From positions 1,984,001 to 2,048,000 of the forward strand of contig NAKE01000001.1 of NCBI GenBank assembly GCA_008680965.1: a stretch of 64,000 bases of DNA, written 5' to 3'. Below are positions 1-8,229 of the stretch, piece after piece. Position 1 is the first letter of the stretch. Each line of letters starts with the position of its first letter. The notes under the pieces are model-generated. The model was not told where the DNA came from. It searched no databases and was given only the letters and a program-made list of their open reading frames with translations. Source of the DNA: Collinsella aerofaciens (GTDB taxonomy: Bacteria > Actinomycetota > Coriobacteriia > Coriobacteriales > Coriobacteriaceae). A program made the position numbers and the translations under genes.

Positions 1-145
1 AGCACCATAACGTTCCTCGTCCCGACAAGATTTCCGAGCCGCATTCAACGACGCGGCAGAACCATCGCCCGATGGCAACCGAGTTCACCTACAATTGCCA
101 CCGGATCGAAAGACACAGAAAGACACAACTTTTTAGGAAGTCATT

Positions 146-958
146 ATGACAGCTATCGATCGAACGCGGGCTGCCGCGGCCTTCAAAACCTACACCGATG
201 CCTACGATGCCGCCAATCCGCGTATCGCGCTCAAAATCGAGCATACGTACCACGTTGCCGAGGCATGCGATGCCGTGGCACGCGAACAGGGCTGGTCACC
301 TCAGGACATTGACCTAGCGTGGCTTTGCGGCCTGCTGCACGATATGGGTCGCTTTGAGCAGCTGCGACGCTGGGACACGTTTAAGGATGCCGAGAGCATG
401 AGCCATGCGGCGTTGGGCGTCGAGGTTCTCTTTGGCGAAAACCCTGCAGACGCGCCCGCGACAACAAGTATCCGCGACTTTATCGACGATCCGGTAGAAG
501 ACGAGTTGATTCGCGCAAGCATTGCCTATCACAGCGATTTCCGTCTACCCGCGCAGCTCGACGAGCGCACGCGGCGCTTCTGCGATATTGTGCGCGATGG
601 CGACAAGGTCGACATTATGCGCACCATCGCCGACAGCACCGTCGACACCATCCTCAAAGTGGATGAGGACGTGTTTCTTGCCAGCCACTTCTCGGCACCG
701 ACGCTGGCTGCCTTTGACGAGCACCGCTGCGTCACGCGCGATGAGCGCGATGAGCCCGCGGACTACTTGGTGGGGCTTATCTGCTTTATGTTTGAGCTCG
801 TCTATCCGGCAAGCCGCGCGCTGACGCGCAAGCAGGGCGATATCTACCGCCTGCTCGACGCACCTTTTGGTATCGTGCGGCCCTTTACCGACCCCGCCAC
901 GCAAGCGACCTGGGAACGCCTAAAGAAAGAGATGCGAGCCTGGCTGGCCAGCGCCTAG
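146..958 (+). CDS. HD-domain phosphohydrolase
   Basis: A 270-residue soluble protein of the HD superfamily, metal-dependent hydrolases that usually act on phosphate esters or nucleotides. Visible metal-binding motifs are His33 (in IEHTYH) and His65-Asp66 (in LLHDMGRF), with a later Asp-rich stretch (VRDGDKVD, about residue 150) that could supply the fourth ligand. There is no signal peptide or second domain. The start has a Shine-Dalgarno aggaag 6 bases upstream. A TACAAT-like -10 lies near position 89. The gene converges on the EtfA gene and the two stop codons overlap in a shared CTAG at 955-958. The substrate cannot be told from the sequence. Confidence 0.85.
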   Translation: MTAIDRTRAAAAFKTYTDAYDAANPRIALKIEHTYHVAEACDAVAREQGWSPQDIDLAWLCGLLHDMGRFEQLRRWDTFKDAESMSHAALGVEVLFGENPADAPATTSIRDFIDDPVEDELIRASIAYHSDFRLPAQLDERTRRFCDIVRDGDKVDIMRTIADSTVDTILKVDEDVFLASHFSAPTLAAFDEHRCVTRDERDEPADYLVGLICFMFELVYPASRALTRKQGDIYRLLDAPFGIVRPFTDPATQATWERLKKEMRAWLASA

Positions 959-2160
959 CGCTCGAGCTGGGCCAGAAGCTCCTCGACAACTTCGACGGCG
1001 TCACCGACAACTTTGTACTGCGCAGCGCCGAAGATGGGGGCATCCGGGTCCTCGTTGACAGCGATGATGCACTCCGCGCCGCCGATGCCGGCAAGATGCT
1101 GGATAGCGCCCGAAACGCCGATACTCACAAGGAGCTTGGGCGAAACCGACACGCCGGTCTGGCCAATCTGGTGGCGATACTCCAACCAGCCTGCCTCCAC
1201 AACGGGACGCGTGCAACCAAGCTCGGCACCCAAGGCATCGGCGAGTTTTCGCATCAGGGGCAGATTCTTCTTGGAGCCGATGCCGCGGCCCACCACGACC
1301 AGGCGCTCGGCATCGGCAATTGATGCCTGCTGCCCCCACTCCTCGGCGGGAATCGAGATCTCGACACGGGCCTTAACATCATTCGCAAGCGATACCTGGG
1401 TAATCGTGCCAGAGCGGCTGTAGTCAAACTTGGGTGCCCCAAAGATGCCGGGGCGCACCGTTGCCATCTGCGGCCGATGATTGGGGCAGATAATGGTGGC
1501 CATCAAGTTGCCGCCAAACGCCGGGCGGGTCTGCTGCAGTAGACCCGTCTCCGTATCCATCGAAAGCACCGTACAGTCGGCCGTAAGGCCCGTCTGCAAG
1601 CGTACGGCCACACCGGGCGCCAGCTCACGACCAAAGGCGGTCGCGCCGTACAGAATGGCCTCGGGTCTGCGCTCGGCCACCAAATCGCAGATGAGACGAG
1701 CATAGATCTCCGCATCGTTTTGGCGCAGTCGCTCGTCGCGGCAGACCACGACCTCGTCGGCACCGGCGCAGACCAGATGTTCCAGGTCCTCAAGCGAGCC
1801 CTCGGGGCCCATGCCGGCCAATGCCACCAGACGGCAACCGCGAGCATCGGCAAGCTCGCGCCCCTTACCCATGAGCTCGTAGGCCACCGGAGCCACGACA
1901 TCGTGATCGTCGGTCTGAACAAATACCCATATGTCTCGATACGCATCGAGGTCAACCGCGCCGGCGGCCTCGTCGCGCTCGATCGAAATGGCATTGACGG
2001 GGCAGGCGTCGACGCACCCGCCGCACAAGATACAGCCGTCGGTCACATGGGCGCAGCGGTTGGGGCGCTCGCCCTCCATCACAATGCCACCCGAGGCACA
2101 GGCGCGAACGCAGCGGCCACAGCCAACGCACGCCTCGCTATCGATTATCAGTCCGCTCAT
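955..2160 (-). CDS. etfA: Electron transfer flavoprotein alpha subunit with N-terminal ferredoxin domain
   Basis: A 401-residue EtfA. The first 55 residues form a 2[4Fe-4S] ferredoxin module (Cys11/14/17/21 and Cys43/46/49/53). The EtfA alpha/beta domain and the C-terminal FAD-binding domain follow (GRGIGSKKN near 293, then TGVSVSPKL and SIGVSGAIQH). A ferredoxin extension on EtfA is known in LctC of the electron-confurcating lactate dehydrogenase of Acetobacterium woodii. The gene begins one base after the etfB stop, and the lactate dehydrogenase-like gene precedes etfB, so the three products probably form one soluble complex. That it confurcates rather than simply transfers electrons is inference. 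Confidence 0.9.
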   Translation of the reverse strand: MSGLIIDSEACVGCGRCVRACASGGIVMEGERPNRCAHVTDGCILCGGCVDACPVNAISIERDEAAGAVDLDAYRDIWVFVQTDDHDVVAPVAYELMGKGRELADARGCRLVALAGMGPEGSLEDLEHLVCAGADEVVVCRDERLRQNDAEIYARLICDLVAERRPEAILYGATAFGRELAPGVAVRLQTGLTADCTVLSMDTETGLLQQTRPAFGGNLMATIICPNHRPQMATVRPGIFGAPKFDYSRSGTITQVSLANDVKARVEISIPAEEWGQQASIADAERLVVVGRGIGSKKNLPLMRKLADALGAELGCTRPVVEAGWLEYRHQIGQTGVSVSPKLLVSIGVSGAIQHLAGIGGAECIIAVNEDPDAPIFGAAQYKVVGDAVEVVEELLAQLER

Positions 2161-2982
2161 CTATGCCATCCCCTCGATAATCTTGGCAATCTTTGCCGCC
2201 TGCTCGACCGGCGTGCCCTCGATGGCCTCGCACGTTTGGTCGCGGTCGGGCACAAATGAGCGCACGACCTGCGTCGGCGATCCGGTAAGGCCGCAACGCG
2301 AAGGGTCAGCATGTACATCGGCAGCACAGACCACCCGCACATCCGCATCTTCGGCCGCGCGAATGCCGGCGATGCTCGGCATGCGCAGCTGGCCGATCTC
2401 CTTGGCGGTCGTCATCGCGCACGGCATCTCCAGATAGACCGTCTCCTCGCCGGCATCGCAACCGTGAACGAGCGAAAGCGCACCGCACGTCGTAAAACCT
2501 GCGCTCTGCACGCAGCTCACATCGGTCACGCAGGGAATCTCGAAGGCGCCGGCCAGCTCGGGGCCAATCTGGGCGGTATCGCCATCTACCGCCATCTTGC
2601 CGCAGATGAGCAGGTCGAAGTCCTCGTCGAGCGCCTCGATACCGCATTTGAGGGCATAGGTGGTCGCCAACGTGTCCGCGCCCGCAAAGGCGCGATCGGT
2701 CAGCAGCAGCGCATCATCGGCGCCGCGGGCAATGCAGTCGCGCAGCAGCGATTCGGTTGCAGGGATACCCATCGACACCACCGTCACGCGCACATCCATG
2801 CCAAAGCCGATAAAGTCGTCCTTGAGCGCCAGCGCGCATTCGAGGGCACTTGCATCGAAGGGATTAATGACCGCCTGCTTGCCATCACGCACGATGGTAT
2901 TGGTTTTGGGGTCCATCTTGACCTCGGTGCTTCCCGGTACCGCCTTGACGCACACCACCATATGGAAATCGCTCATCTTCAC
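2161..2982 (-). CDS. etfB: Electron transfer flavoprotein beta subunit
   Basis: A 273-residue EtfB, close to the usual 260 residues. Family hallmarks are the N-terminal VCVKAVPGS, the central INPFDASALECAL segment and CGKMAVDGDTAQIGPELA, which in bifurcating ETFs lies by the beta-FAD/NADH site. The start ATG overlaps the stop of the upstream dehydrogenase gene (ATGA at 2979-2982), and the following etfA starts immediately after the stop, so the three genes are translationally coupled. It should form the EtfAB heterodimer that carries electrons between the dehydrogenase flavin, NAD(H) and possibly ferredoxin. Confidence 0.92.
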   Translation of the reverse strand: MKMSDFHMVVCVKAVPGSTEVKMDPKTNTIVRDGKQAVINPFDASALECALALKDDFIGFGMDVRVTVVSMGIPATESLLRDCIARGADDALLLTDRAFAGADTLATTYALKCGIEALDEDFDLLICGKMAVDGDTAQIGPELAGAFEIPCVTDVSCVQSAGFTTCGALSLVHGCDAGEETVYLEMPCAMTTAKEIGQLRMPSIAGIRAAEDADVRVVCAADVHADPSRCGLTGSPTQVVRSFVPDRDQTCEAIEGTPVEQAAKIAKIIEGMA

Positions 2983-4580
2983 GCGCCCCCTTTCTGGACG
3001 AGTTCATCCAAGAGCTTCTCCGAAAATAGGTTGCCACGACCCAGCTGCCCGGCAGGATCGAGCTGCAGCTTGAGTCGAGCCGATTCGACCATGGCCTCGT
3101 GGCCGTACATCGTCTCCAAAAAGCCCGCTTTGATCTTGCCGACGCCGTGCTCGGCAGAGACGGCGCCGCCCATAGCCGTTACCTCCGCAGCCCACCGGGC
3201 AAACAGCTCACCACCGCGACGGTAGTCCTGCGCATCGCGCGGCAGGATATTCACATGCAGATGGTTGTTGCCGATATGTCCCCAGGCGGCAGACTCAAGC
3301 CCGCTTTCGGCCAGCGTGCGGCGATAGAAGGCAACGACATCGGCCAGGCGCGCGTTGGGTACCGACATATCCGACCCCAGTTTGGTAATGGTGGGGTCGG
3401 TGCGGCGACGCTCATCGATGAGCATGTTGACACTCTCGGGGACGGCGTGGCGGAAGAACCGCTGGCATTCGCGATCGACCTCGGTGCGCGCAACCCAGGT
3501 CGCGTCATCGCGGCCGCCCGCAAGCTCCAAAACCCATCCCAGGTGGTACAGCTCCTCAGTCGCTTGAGCCTCGTCGTCGCAGTCGAGTTCCACGTAAATA
3601 CAGACCTTTGCCTCATCGTCGAGTGCCGGCAGCGAGGCAAACGCGGTCGACTGCTCGCGCTGGCGGCGAAGGATATCCAAGGCGCCGGCATCGAAATACT
3701 CAATAGCGGCGGCATGGGACAGCACGGGGCGCACGGAATCGGTAAAGGACACTGCCTTGTCCTCGCTGTCGAAAAAGCAGCTCACGCCCCATACGACCGA
3801 AGGTGCCGCCTGCAGGGCGATCTCGAGCTCGGTAATGACCCCGAGTGTGCCGCATGCACCGATAAAAAGATCGATGGCGTCCATGTCGTCCGAAACGAAA
3901 TAACCCGACGCGTTTTTGGTCTTGGGCATGGTATAGCCGGGAAGATCCAGCTCAAGCGCGCGGCCCCCTGCCGTCACGAGCGACAAGTGGCGTGCGTCAG
4001 CGTGTGCCCGACCTCGATGAAGCTCGAGCAGGTCGCCGTCCGGCAGTGCCACGTGAAGCCCCGTAACGTGCGGGCGCATGGGGCCATAGGCATAGCTGCG
4101 GGCACCGGAGGCATTGCACGCCGCCATGCCACCCAGGCAGGCAGATGCCTCGGTGGGATCGGTGGGAAAGAACTGCTCGGGAGCTGTCTGGAACTCCTCA
4201 TAGGCCTCAAGCGATGCCTGATCCCAGCCAGCGGTCGGCAATGCCTTCTTGCCCAGCTGCTTGCGTAACTCAGAAAGCACGACGCCCGGCTCCACGCGCA
4301 GCAGAAAACGGCCTTGCTCGTCGCGGCGAAGACCCAGGTAGCGATTCATACGAGAAGTGTTGAGGATGTGGCCGCCGTGGGGCACGGCACCGGCAGCCAG
4401 ACCGGTCCGAGCACCCTGGACCGTTATCGGAACATGCTCGGCATGGAGCTTTCGCAGAATGGCGCGGACTTCGTCCTCCGTTGTCGGAAACGAGATACTC
4501 GACGCCTCGCCCGATGTGCGAGATTCATCGCGACCATATTCTTCGAACTCGTCGCTGAAGGGTTTGATGGCTGCAGACAC
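2979..4580 (-). CDS. lctD: FAD-binding D-lactate/glycolate-type dehydrogenase (LctD-like)
   Basis: A 533-residue flavoprotein of the GlcD/D-LDH family. The PCMH-type FAD-binding domain covers about residues 25-215 (VPITVQGARTGLAAGA, EPGVVLSEL, ACNASGARSYAYGP). The C-terminal oxidase domain has the family motifs GHIGNNHLHVNI and AEHGVGKIK. It is the first gene of an operon with etfB and etfA, the same gene set as lctBCD of acetogens though in a different order. The inferred role is oxidation of lactate or a related 2-hydroxy acid, passing electrons to the ETF. No lactate permease or racemase lies beside it, so the substrate could be another 2-hydroxy acid. The symbol is used by analogy. Confidence 0.8.
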   Translation of the reverse strand: MSAAIKPFSDEFEEYGRDESRTSGEASSISFPTTEDEVRAILRKLHAEHVPITVQGARTGLAAGAVPHGGHILNTSRMNRYLGLRRDEQGRFLLRVEPGVVLSELRKQLGKKALPTAGWDQASLEAYEEFQTAPEQFFPTDPTEASACLGGMAACNASGARSYAYGPMRPHVTGLHVALPDGDLLELHRGRAHADARHLSLVTAGGRALELDLPGYTMPKTKNASGYFVSDDMDAIDLFIGACGTLGVITELEIALQAAPSVVWGVSCFFDSEDKAVSFTDSVRPVLSHAAAIEYFDAGALDILRRQREQSTAFASLPALDDEAKVCIYVELDCDDEAQATEELYHLGWVLELAGGRDDATWVARTEVDRECQRFFRHAVPESVNMLIDERRRTDPTITKLGSDMSVPNARLADVVAFYRRTLAESGLESAAWGHIGNNHLHVNILPRDAQDYRRGGELFARWAAEVTAMGGAVSAEHGVGKIKAGFLETMYGHEAMVESARLKLQLDPAGQLGRGNLFSEKLLDELVQKGGA

Positions 4581-4925
4581 GCAAACTCCCCCTTTAGTTA
4601 ACTACAGTATTTGCAGGGAGATGTTACCGCATCGTTTCGTCGACGTGACTGAGACCGTCTCCATAATTGGCGAATTTTACGTTTGTGCAATTCGGCAAGC
4701 GGCGGCGTTTTCTCGGCAGGCGCTCTATTTAACGCGCTCCTTCCCATCACTGCCATGCATGCAATTGGCGCTCGAAAAAACTTGAGATATTTTTTAGCAT
4801 CTCTCACCTGCGGCGATGTAAACCCGTCAAGCATTTGGTCAGAAATTGGTCAAGTTGCGGCTGATACGGTCGGCATCGACAGCCAGAGCCAATAGAAGGT
4901 TTGGCCCAAAAGCAGGGAGGTTCCC
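4581..4925. promoter_or_regulatory. Divergent intergenic region with TTGGTCA direct repeats
   Basis: A 345-base divergent spacer between the lactate dehydrogenase operon (-) and the gene at 4926 (+). It is AT-richer than its surroundings. Two direct copies of TTGGTCA lie at 4835-4841 and 4846-4852, 11 bases apart (one helical turn), which fits a transcription-factor site. No convincing gene or structured RNA was found in it. Confidence 0.4.
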
Positions 4926-5222
4926 ATGGCATATTACTGGCCCCAGTATGGCGTCGCCATCGAAGTTGACGATGACCCATATCTTCTGCCCTTCGACGAG
5001 GAGGCGTTTCCCGATGCGGTCGTCTATCACGTCACCACCGACGTGATCTGCGATCCCGAATCGTTTTCGGCACTCGCCCACCATATCGCCCACATCCACG
5101 ACATCAAACTCGACCCAAACTTCGACGAGCTCATCTACTCGCGACGTCTCATGCTCCACATGCTCTTTGGCGCCGATCCGTCCACGTTCGCGCGCGTCTA
5201 TACCACTAAGGATGCCGCATGA
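4926..5222 (+). CDS. Small conserved-type hypothetical protein
   Basis: A 98-residue acidic soluble protein that I do not recognise. It begins MAYYWPQYG, has no signal peptide or membrane segment, and is rich in Asp, His and Tyr. A good ribosome-binding site (gggagg, 6 bases upstream) supports the start. The stop overlaps the ATG of the next gene (ATGA at 5219), so the two are translationally coupled. It may be a cytoplasmic partner of the exported proteins encoded downstream, but nothing in the sequence shows this. Confidence 0.7.
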   Translation: MAYYWPQYGVAIEVDDDPYLLPFDEEAFPDAVVYHVTTDVICDPESFSALAHHIAHIHDIKLDPNFDELIYSRRLMLHMLFGADPSTFARVYTTKDAA

Positions 5223-5728
5223 ACGCACGGAAGCGGTCGAGCCCCCTGGGGTCAAAACATCGAAAAAGGCTCGGCATCGTCTGCTTGGCCATCGCCTGCG
5301 CCCTTATCGCCGTCGGCCTTTACGCCTGGCAGTCAAAGCCTGTCGCCGAGACGGGCGCCTCGGTCACAGCGGCAGAGGGTAAGTCGCGCCAAGAAATCCA
5401 GGACGAGCTCGATGCCATCGTCCGCGACAACATGATGACAATCTCGGTCGCACCGGTCGCCCAGCTACAAAAAGGCGGTAAGCTGCGCGTCAACGTACAA
5501 AACGTCCAGGATAACAAGTTTCCCCAGCGTTTCCGCGTGATCCAAAACGACGAGACCGTCTATGAATCGGGCGTGGTCGAGACCGGCAAGACCGTTGAGA
5601 CCTGCCCTGCAGGCGACATCAAAGAAGGTGAGGCGTATATCGAGATTCAAGCGCTCGACGCCAAGACCTACGACGCCCATGGCAATCCCACGCGCATCAA
5701 GGTGCGGGTTGCGCAGGCCGAAGACTAG
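5219..5728 (+). CDS. Single-pass membrane protein with extracellular beta domain
   Basis: A 169-residue protein. A basic N-terminus (RKRSSPLGSKHRKR) is followed by a hydrophobic helix at about residues 18-33 and then an outside domain of about 130 residues. This gives the profile of a type II membrane protein or an uncleaved signal anchor. The outer domain looks beta-rich (GKLRVNVQNVQDN, FRVIQNDETVYESG). No family is recognised. It overlaps the preceding gene by four bases and precedes a WxL-like secreted protein, so it may be an anchor or scaffold for that surface locus. Confidence 0.7.
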   Translation: MNARKRSSPLGSKHRKRLGIVCLAIACALIAVGLYAWQSKPVAETGASVTAAEGKSRQEIQDELDAIVRDNMMTISVAPVAQLQKGGKLRVNVQNVQDNKFPQRFRVIQNDETVYESGVVETGKTVETCPAGDIKEGEAYIEIQALDAKTYDAHGNPTRIKVRVAQAED

Positions 5729-5778
5729 ATCTGCCGCCTGTTATGAAAATGCGCACCCGTGCCGTTTTCGTCTAACCC

Positions 5779-5797
5779 TCACGGAAACGTTCCGTGA
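5779..5797. repeat. Short perfect inverted repeat upstream of WxL-like gene
   Basis: TCACGGAA at 5779-5786 and TTCCGTGA at 5790-5797 form a perfect 8-bp hairpin with a 3-base loop. It lies 20 bases before the start of the next gene. There is no U-tract, so it is more likely an operator or mRNA 5' structure than a terminator. Confidence 0.4.
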
Positions 5798-5816
5798 CGA
5801 ATAGAAAGGAACGATT

Positions 5817-6416
5817 ATGGACATCACCAGGAACTTGAATGGGGCCAGGGTGCTCGTCGTGGGCGCAGGGCTGGCGCTCGCACTCGCAATGGGCGCCGCG
5901 CCGACCACCGCCCTGGCGGAGGGACGCACTGGAACCACCAACGTGACCATCAGGACCGAAATCGACAACATCAAGTTCAAAGCCCCGACCGTCATTCCGT
6001 TCGTCGCTAAGGCAGACGGCACGCTCCAGGGCCCTTCCGAGAATACAACCACCATCGACAATCTTTCGGCCTATGGCATCCACGTTACCAACATGAAGAT
6101 TGCCGCCCAGAAGTCCTGGAGCATCGTCGCCGACGCCAAGACGGGGACCGCCCAGAACTCCATCGATTTTAAGGTCGGCCCAGACAAGGCGCTCCAAGAC
6201 GCCCACGCCGCGACGCAGGAAGCAGGCCTCGACCTTTCCAAAAATGCATCCTTCGACATGGGCTACCAGGGCATCGCCGATGGTACGGACAAGATTAAGC
6301 TTAAGACGAGCGGCACTGTCGCCCGCGTCACGCGAGACATCTTCCATGTGACCGGCACGGGCGACCAGGTCGCAACCATTACGTGGACGGTCGAGCCCGG
6401 TGCGCACACGGCCTAA
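5817..6416 (+). CDS. Secreted WxL-like surface protein
   Basis: A 199-residue protein with a Sec signal peptide (hydrophobic core about 12-32, probable cleavage after TTALAEG). The mature part resembles a WxL domain: a W-x-I/L motif in SWSIVAD (about residue 101) and a C-terminal ATITWTVEPG (about residue 185) similar to the TLTWTLxxxP motif of WxL proteins. WxL domains bind peptidoglycan non-covalently in Firmicutes. The neighbours fit such loci: a small wall-anchor-like peptide follows and a membrane-anchored protein precedes. The start has a strong aaagga site. The family call is from motif resemblance only and is moderate. Confidence 0.6.
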   Translation: MDITRNLNGARVLVVGAGLALALAMGAAPTTALAEGRTGTTNVTIRTEIDNIKFKAPTVIPFVAKADGTLQGPSENTTTIDNLSAYGIHVTNMKIAAQKSWSIVADAKTGTAQNSIDFKVGPDKALQDAHAATQEAGLDLSKNASFDMGYQGIADGTDKIKLKTSGTVARVTRDIFHVTGTGDQVATITWTVEPGAHTA

Positions 6417-6657
6417 GGCAATTGTCCTTGCCGTCATCATCGGCGTTGCAACGTTTGCCCCGATCGCCGCCTTTGCCCAACAAGAGCAGGCGCAGGCTGC
6501 CACGCAGGTAACTGTCGATCTATCGGAACTCGAACGCAGTGGCCAACATGAACCCCTCGCGCAAACGAGCGACACGCGACAGCTCCTGGCAGCAGGAATC
6601 GCCACGGCAGGCGCTAGCGCCATCGGCCTTGGCCTGCACATCAAACGCAGCCGGTAG
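6400..6657 (+). CDS. Small secreted peptide with sortase-like C-terminus
   Basis: An 85-residue protein starting at a GTG that overlaps the end of the WxL-like gene by 17 bases. Residues 1-25 are a signal peptide (IVLAVIIGVATFAPIAAFA). The C-terminus reads LAQTSD, then a hydrophobic helix (about 60-79), then a basic tail KRSR, which is the layout of a cell-wall sorting signal. The motif has Ser where LAxTG has Gly. Small sortase-anchored peptides are typical partners in WxL loci. The initiation codon has no obvious ribosome-binding site, so translation is probably coupled to the upstream gene. Confidence 0.65.
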   Translation: MRTRPKAIVLAVIIGVATFAPIAAFAQQEQAQAATQVTVDLSELERSGQHEPLAQTSDTRQLLAAGIATAGASAIGLGLHIKRSR

Positions 6658-6698
6658 CCACACGAATCGAGACCGTCCAGCATAGGTAAGGAGAACCC

Positions 6699-8111
6699 AT
6701 GGCATCAAAGAACCTTTTGCCCGTTGCCGCGCTCTGTAGTGCGCTTGCCACCGGCATGCCCGTTGCCGCTCTAGCGACACCCGCCGTGGACGCCCCCTTA
6801 CCTGCCGTCAACTGTCTCGCCACAAACCAGATGAGCACCATCGCGCGCCAACGCTTCTCGCTTGCGCAGGCAAGCATTTCGGCCTCGGGGTGCCTCCGTC
6901 GCTGCACGAACAGCTCGATAGTCGTGGATACCGAGCACTCGAGCACAGCGGACGGCCCCCTAACGGGATGCGTTATCTGCACATGGCGCGCAGCTGCAAC
7001 TGATGCCGATGGCGATTCCTGCGACGTGGAGCTGTGCCTCGACATCACCCTGTCCGATGACTCGGCGGACGGGGCAACAGTCGCCTTCGACAGCACGTTT
7101 TTCGAAAACGGAGGGGGTGTATGCCTGGGCTGCGTCCCCTCGAGCGCCGATGGCACGCAGCCCGCTATCTCATTCACCGCATCGCTGAAAATGACCAAGG
7201 CGGGCACCGACGCCACGGCAAATGGCGAGATCGCTCTAATGTTCTACGCGAGCGGCACAGAAAGCCAGGAGATTCGGGGCAAACAGCGGACCGGATCGCT
7301 CAGCCTGACGCGAGGGGCAGATCCCGGTCCTGTCGATATCAGTACCGAAACGCAAGATGTGCATTACGTCCTTGTCGATCCGGCGCTCCTCGAGATGGAA
7401 TGGAGCGGAGTAGGAGCGGTCGGACTCGCCCCCTCGACAGGTGACATCGCAAGCGACTCCAGCGAGAGCAGCGGTGAAATAGCGCCTGGGGACAATGGCG
7501 CACCAGGCGGCATAACACCGCCATCGAGCGGTCCTTCAGCCACTTTCAGCGAGCCAAGCGAAACAGCCACCGCAGTGGGCGGCACGCAAGCTGGCGAAAA
7601 CTTGGGGTGTCCCATGCCGGCAGACATCGACGAGGGCAATTGTTGCATGATGGTCGCGCTCGACCGCACGGAAACCGTCGACGCCGCGAGCATTGAGGTC
7701 ACCGCTGCCGATAAGCCCGTCCGCAAAGCAGCCATTATCGCATTCCCTAAAACCGTCGAAGTTGTTTTTCTGCCATCGGGCGAGGTCGTAGCCCCCACCT
7801 TGCTCACCTTGCTTGGGGCAAAGGGCACGGCCAACCAAATCGACAACCTCACGGTCGCCGACCCTGCGACCACCGCAAAACTGCACCTGTATGCCGTAAC
7901 CTCGGACGGAGGCAAAACCGAGGAATTCGACGGCGAGAATCTCCTGAATAACCGGATACTCCATAAAATGGAAGACGTCTCGTATCAAATTGAGCTCGTG
8001 GGATTTGACCGAGCTCGAGATGCCGATATCATCGCCGCGGCCATTGAGTCCCCGCAGCAACTCATGACGCTGTGCTTCGATTACAGCCCCTATGTCGTGA
8101 TGGGAGGCTGA
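6699..8111 (+). CDS. Large cysteine-rich secreted protein of unknown function
   Basis: A 470-residue exported protein. The signal peptide spans about residues 1-26 (ending VAALATPA). The mature region has about 13 cysteines, unusual for a secreted actinobacterial protein, including pairs GCVIC, CLGC and NCCM that could form disulfides or bind metal. A low-complexity Ser/Gly/Pro/Glu stretch (about residues 245-300) separates an N-terminal domain from a C-terminal beta-rich domain. There is no sortase motif or membrane anchor. It follows the small wall peptide by 41 bases with its own aaggag site and closes the exported-protein cluster. No family is recognised. Confidence 0.75.
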   Translation: MASKNLLPVAALCSALATGMPVAALATPAVDAPLPAVNCLATNQMSTIARQRFSLAQASISASGCLRRCTNSSIVVDTEHSSTADGPLTGCVICTWRAAATDADGDSCDVELCLDITLSDDSADGATVAFDSTFFENGGGVCLGCVPSSADGTQPAISFTASLKMTKAGTDATANGEIALMFYASGTESQEIRGKQRTGSLSLTRGADPGPVDISTETQDVHYVLVDPALLEMEWSGVGAVGLAPSTGDIASDSSESSGEIAPGDNGAPGGITPPSSGPSATFSEPSETATAVGGTQAGENLGCPMPADIDEGNCCMMVALDRTETVDAASIEVTAADKPVRKAAIIAFPKTVEVVFLPSGEVVAPTLLTLLGAKGTANQIDNLTVADPATTAKLHLYAVTSDGGKTEEFDGENLLNNRILHKMEDVSYQIELVGFDRARDADIIAAAIESPQQLMTLCFDYSPYVVMGG

Positions 8112-8229
8112 GGCTTGGGTACCAAATGCCGTCATTAATACCATTTATATAACGTATAGGATGAGACATGACGCACCCTGCAGCCCGTTCTGCTACGATT
8201 GCCAGGTTGGCATCAATATGGGAGGGTTC

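Noticed and set aside
4926..8111. Sortase-assembled pilus operon
   Set aside because: No sortase gene and no pilin motif or E-box protein are found; only one peptide has a sorting-like end.
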